Under the pieces are notes generated by a model. That model was given only the letters and a program-made list of their open reading frames with translations, searched no databases and was not told the DNA's origin. This document shows, one piece after another, positions 6,901 through 14,646 of a DNA stretch of 23,395 nucleotides. Origin of the DNA: a virus; IMG/VR virus record IMGVR_UViG_3300009455_000016, positions 1 to 23,395 of that record. One strand, written 5' to 3'. How positions within the stretch are numbered: position 1 is the stretch's first letter; each line of letters starts with the position of its first letter. Position numbers and translations under genes: made by a program.

Positions 6901-9900
6901 ACCGCGCTCGATCTGCTCCTTGATGCTACGCGCCAGGAAGCCGGAGCTTTGCTGCATCAGGGACTCGACGCGCTTCGTCCCGATAGCGTCGGGCAGCTCA
7001 AGGTTGGCTGCGCCGTATGCGGCCAGCAGCATCTCGTCGACGTCCACCCTCGGCACCACGCCAAACAAATCGGCAATCGCGCGCCGCACCCAGCTCGACC
7101 ACTGCGTCAGCGCGCCGACGATGCCTGGCCTGTTCAGCGCCGGTCTCTTGCTTGGCAGGTATCCAGCGACGATCGCCTCCTCGATAAAGTATGGGACCAG
7201 CTCTTCGTCGTACCGCCGGTTGCCGCGTACTGGCTCGCCTGCGCCGAACGCGACCGCATTCACTCGCTGGATGGCCCTATCGTAGACGATGCGCTCCGGC
7301 GACCCCCGCCGCGCGTTGGCCCACTTCTCGATTTGGCGACGGAACTGCTGCAGCCGCTTGCGCCCCAGGATCTGGCCGCCTCGCTTGTGGAATAGCTCGT
7401 GAAAGATGACCGCCTTGATCCGGTCTTTTGGAATGCGCGTCGTCAGCAGCACGATCTGATTGCGCTCCGGCCAGTGGAACGCGAGCGTGCCGCTGCCCAC
7501 CTTGACGGTCCTGCCGTCGGGCATGATGATCAAGGTGTCCTTGTTCGGACCCTCCGACGCAACGATCTGGATGTTGGAGTCCTCGGCCAGCACGACCTTC
7601 GGCAGCAGAGACATGATCGTCTCTTTCGGCCGTCCGAAGATTCGGGCCAGCTCCTGGACGATCTCGGCGCGCGTCGCCTTCTCGCCCGGGATCTGGGCGG
7701 CGGCCGTGTCGTTTACAACGACTTGGGCTTTGGCGCCTGTTGTGGGCTGATCTGCAGCGGCTTTGGTCCTGGCTTGAGGTTTGGCGCGTCCGGTTCCTCT
7801 TTGTAGAGTCGGAGCGCCTGTTCTAGAGCTTGGAGCTGGAGTTGCGGCTCCAAGCCTTGGAGCTGCCGCAGTCTGAGCAGCGGCGATCGATTCGCTGACC
7901 TCTTCGATTGCGCTTCTAATGTCTTGCTCAGCGGTTTCGGGGTTGGCACTGACGGCGGCAACGACGGCGCGAGCTGCTTCATCAACGGCTCCTAATACCG
8001 AGGCTTGTTCGGCCCCGGGCTGAACCTCAGATGCCACTCCAGGTTGGGCGTTCCGGTCGATAGCGCCAGCACGTACTGCGCCTTGAGCTGTTGCCCCTCC
8101 GGTGTCTGCGCCCGCTCCTGCGTCCAGCGCGACGGCGGGGCCGCCATGTCCGGAAATCGCTTGGCGTACAGTGTCTGCAATTGAAGCAGCGTCAAGCTGT
8201 CCAGAGCTTTCGAGTTGTCTGAGTCCATTGAATAGTCTTTCCGCAAAGGCGTATGTCTTGGGCAGACGCGATTTGAGTGTACTTGGGTCTGCGTGATAGT
8301 ACGCAACGATTTGTGCAAAATACTCGGCCGCTTGGTCCCTCGGACTCCCGGAACCAGACATGAGCGGGTAGTGAAAATACAAAGGGGCTTCGGCGCCGCG
8401 CTTGGCGTACCAATCGGCAATCTCCTTGACGTACACGCCGGCAGAAGAGAATTCCGGTGCATTCTGCGAGATGAATGGGGCGTCGCTGCCGGTGCGCAGA
8501 ATGTCGTCCAGCGCATGTCCGAGCTCGTGAGCTGCGGTGTGCTGCTTGCTGTAGCTCCCACTACCAGACGGGCTCATGTCGAGCGCGACCTGCCCCTGCC
8601 AATCGAACATCGAGCTAGAGCAATAGAAGCCCACGTAGCCGTAGCCATGCTGGATCTTCGAGAACCTGGCGCCGAGCGCGCGAATGATGTTGTTGGTGAA
8701 GCCGTTGGGCACCGACGTCACGCTGCGCATGATGGCCAGGAACGCCGGGATTTCGTCCTTCGTGATGGCCTGGCTTCCCTTATACGTCTTGCCGGCGGCG
8801 GCTAGAGCGTACCCCTCGGTATCTCCACCGGGCTGCTTGTCAGGATCTGGCGGTGCTGGAGGCGCGGGCGGCTCGATGCCGGAGTCGGCGGTCGTTGTGT
8901 CCTGGCGCGCCAAGTCGGCCAGCTGGCGCGCGGCGATACTCTGCGCCTCGCCGAACGAGAACTCTCTGCCCTGAAGCTGCTGCTCGCGATAGATGATCGC
9001 GGCCAATTCGTGCAGACGTCCGTCGCCCGGTGACCGTCCTTGCCGAAAGAGGTTGATCAAGCCTTGCGTCAGGTCGGCACGTGCGGTCGCAAGCGTGGGC
9101 TCGTCGGCGGTCAGCAGCTCTTTCGCGCGTGCCGTCGACTCCTCGATTTGCCGCGCCATCCTGATGAGCTGCGCGCGCTCGGAGCGGCGGTAGATCGTGT
9201 TGGCGCGCGCGTCGTAGATGCGCGAGGCCGCGATGTTGGCGATGACCGACAGGGCGTCCGAGAGCTTCAGGGCGCCCAGCTCTTCGGCGGTCGGATAGAC
9301 GTAGTTGCCGCTGTTGTCCTTCGGGAATGCGCTGCGCTCTTGCGCCGCGAACGCGCGGTCGCTCGGAGTTTCGACCAATGACCGCTCGTCCAGGATCTGG
9401 TTGGCGATCGCACGCTCCTCCAGCAAGCGCGCCTCGTTCTCGCCGGTGACTTTGGCGCCGGTGCCGCGCTCGCCCTCGATGTCGAGCAACGCCTGCTCGC
9501 GGTCGCGCACGTAGCTCTCGAGGTCGTTCTCGTCGAGGTCGGCGAGACTGGCCAGCTCCTGCGCTCGCTGCACCTTCTTCGTGAGCGGCGCGGACAGGCT
9601 GGCCTTGGTCGCGTCGTCTAGGCTGCTGGATGCAATCTGATCGAGCCGACGTGCTGCGGCCTCAACTTCGCCCTGGAGGCGTCGCACGGTTGGCGTGGCC
9701 TCGAACTCCATGGCCGATTGCGTCCACGCATCGATTTGCTCCTCGATGGCGACGCCCTGCTCGACGCGTCCCGCCTCGGAGAGATCGGGGTTCTGCCGTA
9801 TCGCATCCAGCGTCGTCTGCAGCGTGCCGATCGCCTTGGCAGCGCGCTGGCGAAACGTCTCGGGTCCGGTAGGCGCCTCCGGGGCCGAGGGAGCGCTCGG

Positions 9901-11331
9901 CTCGGGCTGCGTTGGCGTAGCCTGCGCTTCCTCCGGAGCAGTAGACCCGATCGCGGCGATCGCGCCAGGCCCAGCCCCGGCCAACACCGCCTGCGCTGCC
10001 ACCTCGCCGGTGCCGGCCAGGAGCTGCGTGTCCGGCGCCAGGCGCCGCAGTTGCCGGTTAGCCTCGATCTGCGGCCCGACTTCCTCCGGGATCTCGCCCA
10101 ACGGTTCCGCCGCAAAGCGGCCGAGGCGCGACATCAGTCCGGCCTTGGCGGCCTTGCCGAGCAGTTGCTCCACGCCAAACGCGCCGCCCACACCGCCCGC
10201 AACCATGCCAATCAAGGCGGCGACCTTCGAGCGGTCGAGCGCGATCTGGCGCTTGGCCTCTTCCTCGCCAACCGTCTTGCGCAGCTCGTTGTACTCTGGG
10301 TCGGTGCGCCACTGTTCCTCGGTGGCTTTGCGCATCGTCTCGACGTTGGTCGAGATCGCATCGCCGGCCGTCAGCGCTGAGCCGGCCGCAACAGCCGTGC
10401 CGCGGGCCGCCTTCGTTGCCAACTGAGCGGCAGCGGCAGCCTCGGCAGCGCTGAGCGTTTTGAAGCCCGTTGAGAGCGCGGAGGCAACCCGCCCGGCGGT
10501 GCCGGCCGCCCCAAGAGTTGCCACCATCTGCGGCACGTTCTCGGCGAAGAGGTTGACGATCAGGTCAGGGCGGTCCCATGCCGCGCCGATCGCCGCCCGG
10601 AACTTCCCAAACTCGCCCTCACCAGCGGCCTGGACGCGCTCGGCGGAGACCTTCAGGTCGTCCTTGAGCTTCTGCGAATACTCGTCGCGGAACGCCTTGG
10701 CGCGTGCCTCGGCCAGCTCCGGATTGAGCATATCGCCCAAGATGCTCTGGCCCTCTTGCGTGAACGGCTCGCTCACTCCGACTTGGCGCGCGGTGAAGTT
10801 GACCAACGTGCCGACTTGCCCGGCCAGTGTATTCGCCCCGGACGCGAACGCGTTGACGCGATCCATCAACGCCCCGCCCAGCGTGCGCTCGATCGACTTG
10901 GTCAGCGGGGCGCCCTTGCGGATGGCGGCCCTGAATGCCTCGCGTTCGCCCTTGTCCTCGATGGTGAGCGCGTACTGCTTGACCTGATCGAGCCACGCGC
11001 GCTCGAGCGACTGGCGGCGCTCCGTGGATCCCTGCTTCCACTGCGGAGAATTCTGCAGGTCGGCCCACGTTCCGAGTCCGTCGGGCAGGGCGGCGGCGGT
11101 CGGCGCCTGCTGCGCTGGCTGGACTGGCGCGGTCATGGCGCCCGCAATGGGCACTGGCGTAGGCTGCGAATAGATCAGGTCCGACAGGCTCGGCGCTTGG
11201 GCGGCGGTCGCGGCGGCGACTTCCGCTTTCGTAAGCGCCGGCGTCGTGACCAGGGGTGCTCCAAGCAGGCTCGTGTTCTCATTCTTCTTGTCCTCTCTCT
11301 GGGGCATGAAGCGCTCAAGTTCGCTGGCCAT
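3988..11331 (-). CDS. Giant internal virion/ejection protein with two zinc-peptidase sites and an LPD38-like C-terminus
   Basis: The 2447-residue product has an Ala/Pro-rich N-terminus and helical regions with Gly/Ala hydrophobic stretches (for example about 370-390). A Pro-rich linker at about 815-836 leads to a first zincin domain: HELGH at 935-939, followed by AAEYFAQ with Glu1003 as probable third ligand. The HELGHALDD and QAAEYFAQ spacing recalls the catalytic domain of anthrax lethal factor. After a low-complexity linker (about 1150-1200) comes a second site, HELFH at 1311-1315, with candidate ligand Glu1376/1377. The C-terminal third (from about 1900; FFNPAMQ at 2073-2079; hydrophobic helix about 2098-2116) looks like large polyvalent protein-associated domain LPD38, and the end is a coiled coil. 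I find one cysteine. It abuts the transglycosylase gene, so ejection into the host with the DNA is likely. Internal details are inferred from motifs. Confidence 0.85.
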   Translation of the reverse strand: MASELERFMPQREDKKNENTSLLGAPLVTTPALTKAEVAAATAAQAPSLSDLIYSQPTPVPIAGAMTAPVQPAQQAPTAAALPDGLGTWADLQNSPQWKQGSTERRQSLERAWLDQVKQYALTIEDKGEREAFRAAIRKGAPLTKSIERTLGGALMDRVNAFASGANTLAGQVGTLVNFTARQVGVSEPFTQEGQSILGDMLNPELAEARAKAFRDEYSQKLKDDLKVSAERVQAAGEGEFGKFRAAIGAAWDRPDLIVNLFAENVPQMVATLGAAGTAGRVASALSTGFKTLSAAEAAAAAQLATKAARGTAVAAGSALTAGDAISTNVETMRKATEEQWRTDPEYNELRKTVGEEEAKRQIALDRSKVAALIGMVAGGVGGAFGVEQLLGKAAKAGLMSRLGRFAAEPLGEIPEEVGPQIEANRQLRRLAPDTQLLAGTGEVAAQAVLAGAGPGAIAAIGSTAPEEAQATPTQPEPSAPSAPEAPTGPETFRQRAAKAIGTLQTTLDAIRQNPDLSEAGRVEQGVAIEEQIDAWTQSAMEFEATPTVRRLQGEVEAAARRLDQIASSSLDDATKASLSAPLTKKVQRAQELASLADLDENDLESYVRDREQALLDIEGERGTGAKVTGENEARLLEERAIANQILDERSLVETPSDRAFAAQERSAFPKDNSGNYVYPTAEELGALKLSDALSVIANIAASRIYDARANTIYRRSERAQLIRMARQIEESTARAKELLTADEPTLATARADLTQGLINLFRQGRSPGDGRLHELAAIIYREQQLQGREFSFGEAQSIAARQLADLARQDTTTADSGIEPPAPPAPPDPDKQPGGDTEGYALAAAGKTYKGSQAITKDEIPAFLAIMRSVTSVPNGFTNNIIRALGARFSKIQHGYGYVGFYCSSSMFDWQGQVALDMSPSGSGSYSKQHTAAHELGHALDDILRTGSDAPFISQNAPEFSSAGVYVKEIADWYAKRGAEAPLYFHYPLMSGSGSPRDQAAEYFAQIVAYYHADPSTLKSRLPKTYAFAERLFNGLRQLESSGQLDAASIADTVRQAISGHGGPAVALDAGAGADTGGATAQGAVRAGAIDRNAQPGVASEVQPGAEQASVLGAVDEAARAVVAAVSANPETAEQDIRSAIEEVSESIAAAQTAAAPRLGAATPAPSSRTGAPTLQRGTGRAKPQARTKAAADQPTTGAKAQVVVNDTAAAQIPGEKATRAEIVQELARIFGRPKETIMSLLPKVVLAEDSNIQIVASEGPNKDTLIIMPDGRTVKVGSGTLAFHWPERNQIVLLTTRIPKDRIKAVIFHELFHKRGGQILGRKRLQQFRRQIEKWANARRGSPERIVYDRAIQRVNAVAFGAGEPVRGNRRYDEELVPYFIEEAIVAGYLPSKRPALNRPGIVGALTQWSSWVRRAIADLFGVVPRVDVDEMLLAAYGAANLELPDAIGTKRVESLMQQSSGFLARSIKEQIERGAWDYNPDEATPAQRALGVRPSQINPIYGDDSIAESSIANAAWVKLPAQRAAPMKTRAAVQHFVDTGENPTAQWLPQAKDKFIENWQDAQRPVWNWIRDNGLDVGLWRALKLIPGRIRALLQRYNNDVLDPIHAEVAKFAQQYKIGAARAAQVVGYWATMRHVPEANAQLRKKIVGRVGQGDPSAIHDLRRFDETQRGAHPNDNDPDRGAMAGGWSDAEATAIGQKLESEFAAADLERIGNMIVDGFAKMKAEAIASGQISKKALQGFPKFKHYVALTGTPWDDSASDAFGSHVSPNILRERGGRVGGVSDNALVALVDRTGRVAAYNGSVEFKTKLNAVWTQAGGDKNTVGIERLASSKGQSPFATDVIWQDPQGERWIFRFTGDAQEVGPALLNKNREFSDGTLPSMLDGALRLFSRAVTQWTMAFAPINMMRDLQEKSVLIRSRGVIDASGQPVDVNKLFARTWSNSIKPDLWRAAWALANGKQADNNTAAGRYANQLVMNGGISTFGERLKRGQKSVNTAVKAKSGPHLVASRLGKVVEAYNTLFELISSLSSHAAMRDLGVEEKTAAFQTLDLMNFGNQGAKTAWLRHLYAFFNPAMQSGGNLIRQLNTKRGVTDASIMLMVAGLLYGLAEVLAPRDEEDGEEGISALDKRGAFEIERNVPLFILGNDQPVKVPVGFGLPQLAWSSVVNSARWMSGRYGAQEAVAQQAAQFFKTISPIPPSEVTVSAAPALFFTKMFTPTVFRPIVDLATDTNAFGGKLTAYYPDQSKFRSEQGKITTPDAYKRMAAAMRESTGWDAYPEQWKTLVEGTAWGPLGYVLKSITDSSKELEGRELDAIDRMPGSTLLRLVGGDRLIGGMSRYLESKYHEELTKAMRYRREESLAKAEDRLEEWREDNPEKLERLEALRVSQKRINDLTKRYNELLRSAQRGSSDINEIREELGAISDERKAQMIAFLRDALEWDEEEI

Positions 11332-12132
11332 CTATGCCTCATCGATCATGCGGAGCAAATCCTTGTCATACGCCTTTGGAAAGACGTCTGCAATGCCAGC
11401 AATGGGTCCGAACTTGGCTTTTAGGAATCCGTCCATGGACTTGGGCTTGGCCAGTGCCAGCAAATCTGCGGAGCTGGTAGCTCCGCCCATCTCTGCAGCG
11501 AGGTCCATCTCCTCGGCCGGCGGCTGCGAAGCGTCGAGTGCGGCCTCGATCGTCAGCTTCTCGCCCGTGGGCATGGCGCCCAAGCCGACTTGCGCCACTA
11601 CCTCGCCCGCCGATGCGCCGCCAGTGCGCTGAGCGACGGCGCGGTTGACCGCCTCTTTCGGCAGTTTGGACGTGCCCGGAAAGAACGCCAGCGTCAGGTC
11701 TGCCGGCGCCTGCGTTGAGCCGTAGGCCATGGCCCTGCGCATGACCGACGGCACGTAGTCGAGCGTTTCTTTCGGAGGCGTATACCCCCGAGGGTTCTTC
11801 AACATCTTCTGGACGTTGCCGGGGCCCCAATTGTAGGCGGCCAGCGCGAGGCCGGTGTCGCCGAACTGATCCAGTCGATCCTTGAAGTAGCGCGCCGCGC
11901 CGCCCAGGTTCTCCTCGGGGTCGAAGACGTTCTTGACACCGAGGTCTCGAGCGGTGCCCGGCATGAGCTGACCCAGACCCTTGGCGCCGGCTGCGCTGGT
12001 GGCGCGTGGGTTCCAGCCGGACTCCTGCTCGATCTGTCCCAGGAATACAGGGACCAGATCCTCCGGGATGCCCGCCTCGAGCGCCTTGCGCCGTGCCAGC
12101 GCGACGAGGTCTTGCTTATCCGCGCGGGCCAT
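11332..12132 (-). CDS. Virion-associated lytic transglycosylase (SLT family)
   Basis: The 266-residue product has an N-terminal soluble-lytic-transglycosylase domain: IEQESGWNP with catalytic Glu37, GAKGLGQLMPGTA at 49-61 and ALAAYNWGPGNV at 96-107. The C-terminal 150 residues are acidic and Ala-rich and were not recognised. Such enzymes cut peptidoglycan locally to let the ejection channel pass. There is no signal peptide, and the gene lies among internal virion genes far from the endolysin, which supports a virion role. ATG at 12132 has AGGTGA just upstream. The stop is followed with no gap by the giant gene's ATG. In T7 the transglycosylase domain is fused to the large internal protein gp16; here the two parts are separate genes. 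Confidence 0.92.
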   Translation of the reverse strand: MARADKQDLVALARRKALEAGIPEDLVPVFLGQIEQESGWNPRATSAAGAKGLGQLMPGTARDLGVKNVFDPEENLGGAARYFKDRLDQFGDTGLALAAYNWGPGNVQKMLKNPRGYTPPKETLDYVPSVMRRAMAYGSTQAPADLTLAFFPGTSKLPKEAVNRAVAQRTGGASAGEVVAQVGLGAMPTGEKLTIEAALDASQPPAEEMDLAAEMGGATSSADLLALAKPKSMDGFLKAKFGPIAGIADVFPKAYDKDLLRMIDEA

Positions 12133-12135
12133 GGC

Positions 12136-13458
12136 TCACCTGTATCCCTTCGGGATCATCTCGTACACCTGGGCGCGCCCTTGCATTAGCGCCTTGATGG
12201 CGTTCTGATCTCCGCTCTTGTAGGCGGAGGCGATCTGCTGATCGAGTTGTTGCAGCGCCTGCGAGATGGTCAGTGCCTCGCGGGCGTACAATTGCGACGC
12301 GGCCATCTTTTTCACGGCAGCGTGTAGCGGCGCGGCTGGGGTCGCGGCGGGCGCCGGCGGAGCCACCAAGGGCTGCGCGGCTGCTGGGGCGGCTGCTGAA
12401 GCGGCTGCTGGGGCAGCGGCTGGAGTGGCTGCTGCCGCGGGAGTGGCGGGCGTAGGCGACGTCCCCAGCAATGCGGCGGCTCTGCTAGCTCCAGCAGATG
12501 CCGCTGTGGCTGCCTGCTGTTCCTTTGTCGGCGCGGCCACACGAGCCGCGGGCGGCGGCTTCTGCGGCAGTACAGTCGCTCCCAGGCCGATCTTGGCTGC
12601 CTCGAGGTTCTGGAACGAGAACGACTCCGGCTTGGCGGCGCCGTCCTGCCCGACGCTCTGGCGCGTGACCAGGATCGTGCCGTCCGGCTGCTGGGCGACG
12701 GTCAGGCCCCGCAGCGACGGGATCAGGCTGGCAACGGACTGCAATTGCTCCGGCGACTGCGCGCGCGACATCTCGTCTGCGGCAAGAACCTCGCGCTGTT
12801 TCAGAAGCTTCGCCTGCGCAGTTGGGTCCTTGGTCTTGGTCAGCGCCAAGTTGATCTGCTCGATCTTCGAGCTGTCCGGCGCCTCGGTGATGGCGCTCTG
12901 CCATGCGCGGACCGCTTCCTTTTCGCTCGCTGCGGCGGCAGCGGAGTCTTGGATCTGCCCCAGAGTGCTCTGCTGCCCGGCCCGCTGAACGTCGAGCGCG
13001 CCGGAGCGCACGTCGAGTTGTTTGCTCAGGTCGGCCATCTGGCGCTCCAGATCCTGCCGCCTGGCCTCAAGTTGCTTGGGCTGCTCAACGTCGAGCCTGA
13101 ATTGGGCCCCTTTCAGCTCCGCCTCCGACTGCGCTTGGGCGGCCCGCATGCGGTTGGTGATCGTTTCGCCCGGCGCCGTGCCGGCGGCTTTGAACGCCTC
13201 GATGTCGGTGCCGGTCGTCAATGACCTCAGTTGCGCCCCCAGGCGGTCCGCCTCTCGTGCCGCCTCTCGCGTTGCCACCGCGCCAGGCGAGTAGGTCTCC
13301 TGCTGCGTCAGGCGGGCAAGTTGGTTGGCAAGGTTTATACGCTCGATTTCGGCCAGGGCTTTTTCTTCCTCACGCGCCGCCTTCTGCCCGAACTCGTAGC
13401 CCTCCATGAGGCCGCGCGGAATCCCAGAAGCCGCCACGAGCCAATCGGCGATTGTCAT
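12136..13458 (-). CDS. Internal virion protein, coiled coil with Ala/Pro-rich segment
   Basis: This 440-residue protein has a long helical, probably coiled-coil N-terminal half (Glu/Gln/Arg/Ala rich, about 20-210). A small mixed region follows, then an Ala/Pro low-complexity stretch (about 330-385) and a helical C-terminus. It has no cysteine. The low-complexity part is encoded by imperfect GCT/GCG-rich repeats, for example a 14-base unit at 12377-12390 repeated at 12401-12414. ATG at 13458 follows AAGGAGAG. Position between the gp14-like proteins and the transglycosylase corresponds to the gp15 place in T7-like phages, but I see no sequence similarity that proves it. Confidence 0.7.
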   Translation of the reverse strand: MTIADWLVAASGIPRGLMEGYEFGQKAAREEEKALAEIERINLANQLARLTQQETYSPGAVATREAAREADRLGAQLRSLTTGTDIEAFKAAGTAPGETITNRMRAAQAQSEAELKGAQFRLDVEQPKQLEARRQDLERQMADLSKQLDVRSGALDVQRAGQQSTLGQIQDSAAAAASEKEAVRAWQSAITEAPDSSKIEQINLALTKTKDPTAQAKLLKQREVLAADEMSRAQSPEQLQSVASLIPSLRGLTVAQQPDGTILVTRQSVGQDGAAKPESFSFQNLEAAKIGLGATVLPQKPPPAARVAAPTKEQQAATAASAGASRAAALLGTSPTPATPAAAATPAAAPAAASAAAPAAAQPLVAPPAPAATPAAPLHAAVKKMAASQLYAREALTISQALQQLDQQIASAYKSGDQNAIKALMQGRAQVYEMIPKGYR

Positions 13459-13460
13459 GC

Positions 13461-14210
13461 TTACTCTCCTTCGTCGGCGTAGATCGGCGCCTGCTCGCTA
13501 GTCTGCGCAGTCTGCGCAAAGCCACGCGAACTATCGCTACCCGCGCCCTCAGTAACGCGCTGGGCGCCCTCGTAGGACGGGTCTCCTGGCTGCTTCGCGC
13601 TGCTGCCGAACGCGCGCGCGAACAGGTTGTAAGTCTTGCTCAGCTGCTGCTGCCCGCGATCGCTGATCAAGTATCCGCCGAGCTTGGCCCAATTCTGCAT
13701 GGCCATGCTCTGCATGCCGGCGACCGACTCGCTCAGTTTGGCGGCCAGCTGAGCGCCGCCAGCCGCTTGGCTGAGCAGGTTCTTGCCCATGCCTAGGTGA
13801 GCATGCAGGTTCTCGATCTGCGCCTGGTTGCGCAGGACTGCGCTGGCTTCGTCTGCCCGAAACGCGAAATTGGCCGCATCGTCGAAAGTGGACGCCTCGA
13901 TTGACGACAAGTAGTTGCAGTCCATGCATACGTTGGAGAGGCACATTGCCGAGTCATCTGCATAGACCAGGGCGCGGGCGCGGGCGAAGTTGCGCGAGTT
14001 CTCGTTGAAGGCGAGGGAGCCCTCCAGGTTGTAGTCCGGCTCGATCTTCTCGGTGGCGCAGATCTCCTGGATCGCGGCGATGTCGCAGTCGCGGTAGTAC
14101 GTCTTCCAATGGTCGTGCAGCTCGCGCGCGACCTTGGTCGTCATGTCGGCGATGTCCTTCTGCGCCGACGCCTGAGCCTTTTGTGCGCTTGCCGCTCCGG
14201 AGGATGCCAT
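13461..14210 (-). CDS. Internal virion protein, second (downstream) copy, gp14-like
   Basis: The 249-residue product is a diverged paralogue of the 293-residue protein encoded at 14643-15524. Shared blocks are TKVARELHDHW (25-35), CDIAAIQEICA, KNLLSQA (from 143), KLGGYLISDRGQQ and an SSRG motif near the C-terminus. Unlike the other copy it lacks the N-terminal hydrophobic Gly/Ala segment and starts almost directly with the shared helix. It has a cluster of cysteines (MCLSNVCMDC) absent from the paralogue. ATG at 14210 begins one base after the preceding stop. Role as a component of the ejected internal complex is inferred from position and the T7-like order GNAT, gp14-like, large protein. Confidence 0.75.
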   Translation of the reverse strand: MASSGAASAQKAQASAQKDIADMTTKVARELHDHWKTYYRDCDIAAIQEICATEKIEPDYNLEGSLAFNENSRNFARARALVYADDSAMCLSNVCMDCNYLSSIEASTFDDAANFAFRADEASAVLRNQAQIENLHAHLGMGKNLLSQAAGGAQLAAKLSESVAGMQSMAMQNWAKLGGYLISDRGQQQLSKTYNLFARAFGSSAKQPGDPSYEGAQRVTEGAGSDSSRGFAQTAQTSEQAPIYADEGE

Positions 14211-14211
14211 C

Positions 14212-14646
14212 TCAGCTCACCACCATCATTCGATCTGCGGGGTTGGCGCCGCAAGCGCGGGCCGCGTCCATGAGCGATGGTATCGCCTCGTTGATCTGCA
14301 AGACAATCCGTGTTGCGCCGCGAGCCTTGACGGCGCGGATGCCGTACTGGATGAACTCGGCCAAGTTGACGCCGGGGTCCATGCGCCCGATGGTCGTCAT
14401 CAGGCCCGTGATCACGGCTTTCTCGTCCATGTCGCGTACGATCCACCAGAGCATGCCGGCGACAATCTTGCCGTCCTTGCGCGCCGACACCCCGATCGCC
14501 CGTCCGGAGACAATGGCCGCAGCGAGCGCGTCCAGGTCAGGGTCGTAGACGCGGCCGAGCTTGCCGGGCCCGAGCTTCCAGTGCTCGGCGTAGGCATCAA
14601 CGCACTCTTTCAGTGTAGCCGCGCCCTCGACGCCGAATACGATCAT
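14212..14646 (-). CDS. GNAT-fold-like virion-associated protein, second copy
   Basis: This 144-residue protein resembles the GNAT-like internal protein family of podoviruses (T7 gp13 type). It is a paralogue of the 155-residue protein encoded at 15524-15991: both have an LxEC-x-AYA N-terminal helix and ARKDGKIVA (55-63 here), followed by a hydrophobic strand and an alternating helix/strand C-terminal half. Whether it binds acetyl-CoA is not evident, because a clear Q/RxxGxG/A loop is missing. ATG at 14646 overlaps the preceding stop as ATGA. A structural role in virion assembly is more likely than catalysis, by analogy with gp13; that is inference. Confidence 0.7.
   Translation of the reverse strand: MIVFGVEGAATLKECVDAYAEHWKLGPGKLGRVYDPDLDALAAAIVSGRAIGVSARKDGKIVAGMLWWIVRDMDEKAVITGLMTTIGRMDPGVNLAEFIQYGIRAVKARGATRIVLQINEAIPSLMDAARACGANPADRMMVVS

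Noticed and set aside
12300-12480. Repeat region as a mobile element
   Set aside because: It is a low-complexity Ala/Pro coding stretch in frame with the 440-residue protein.
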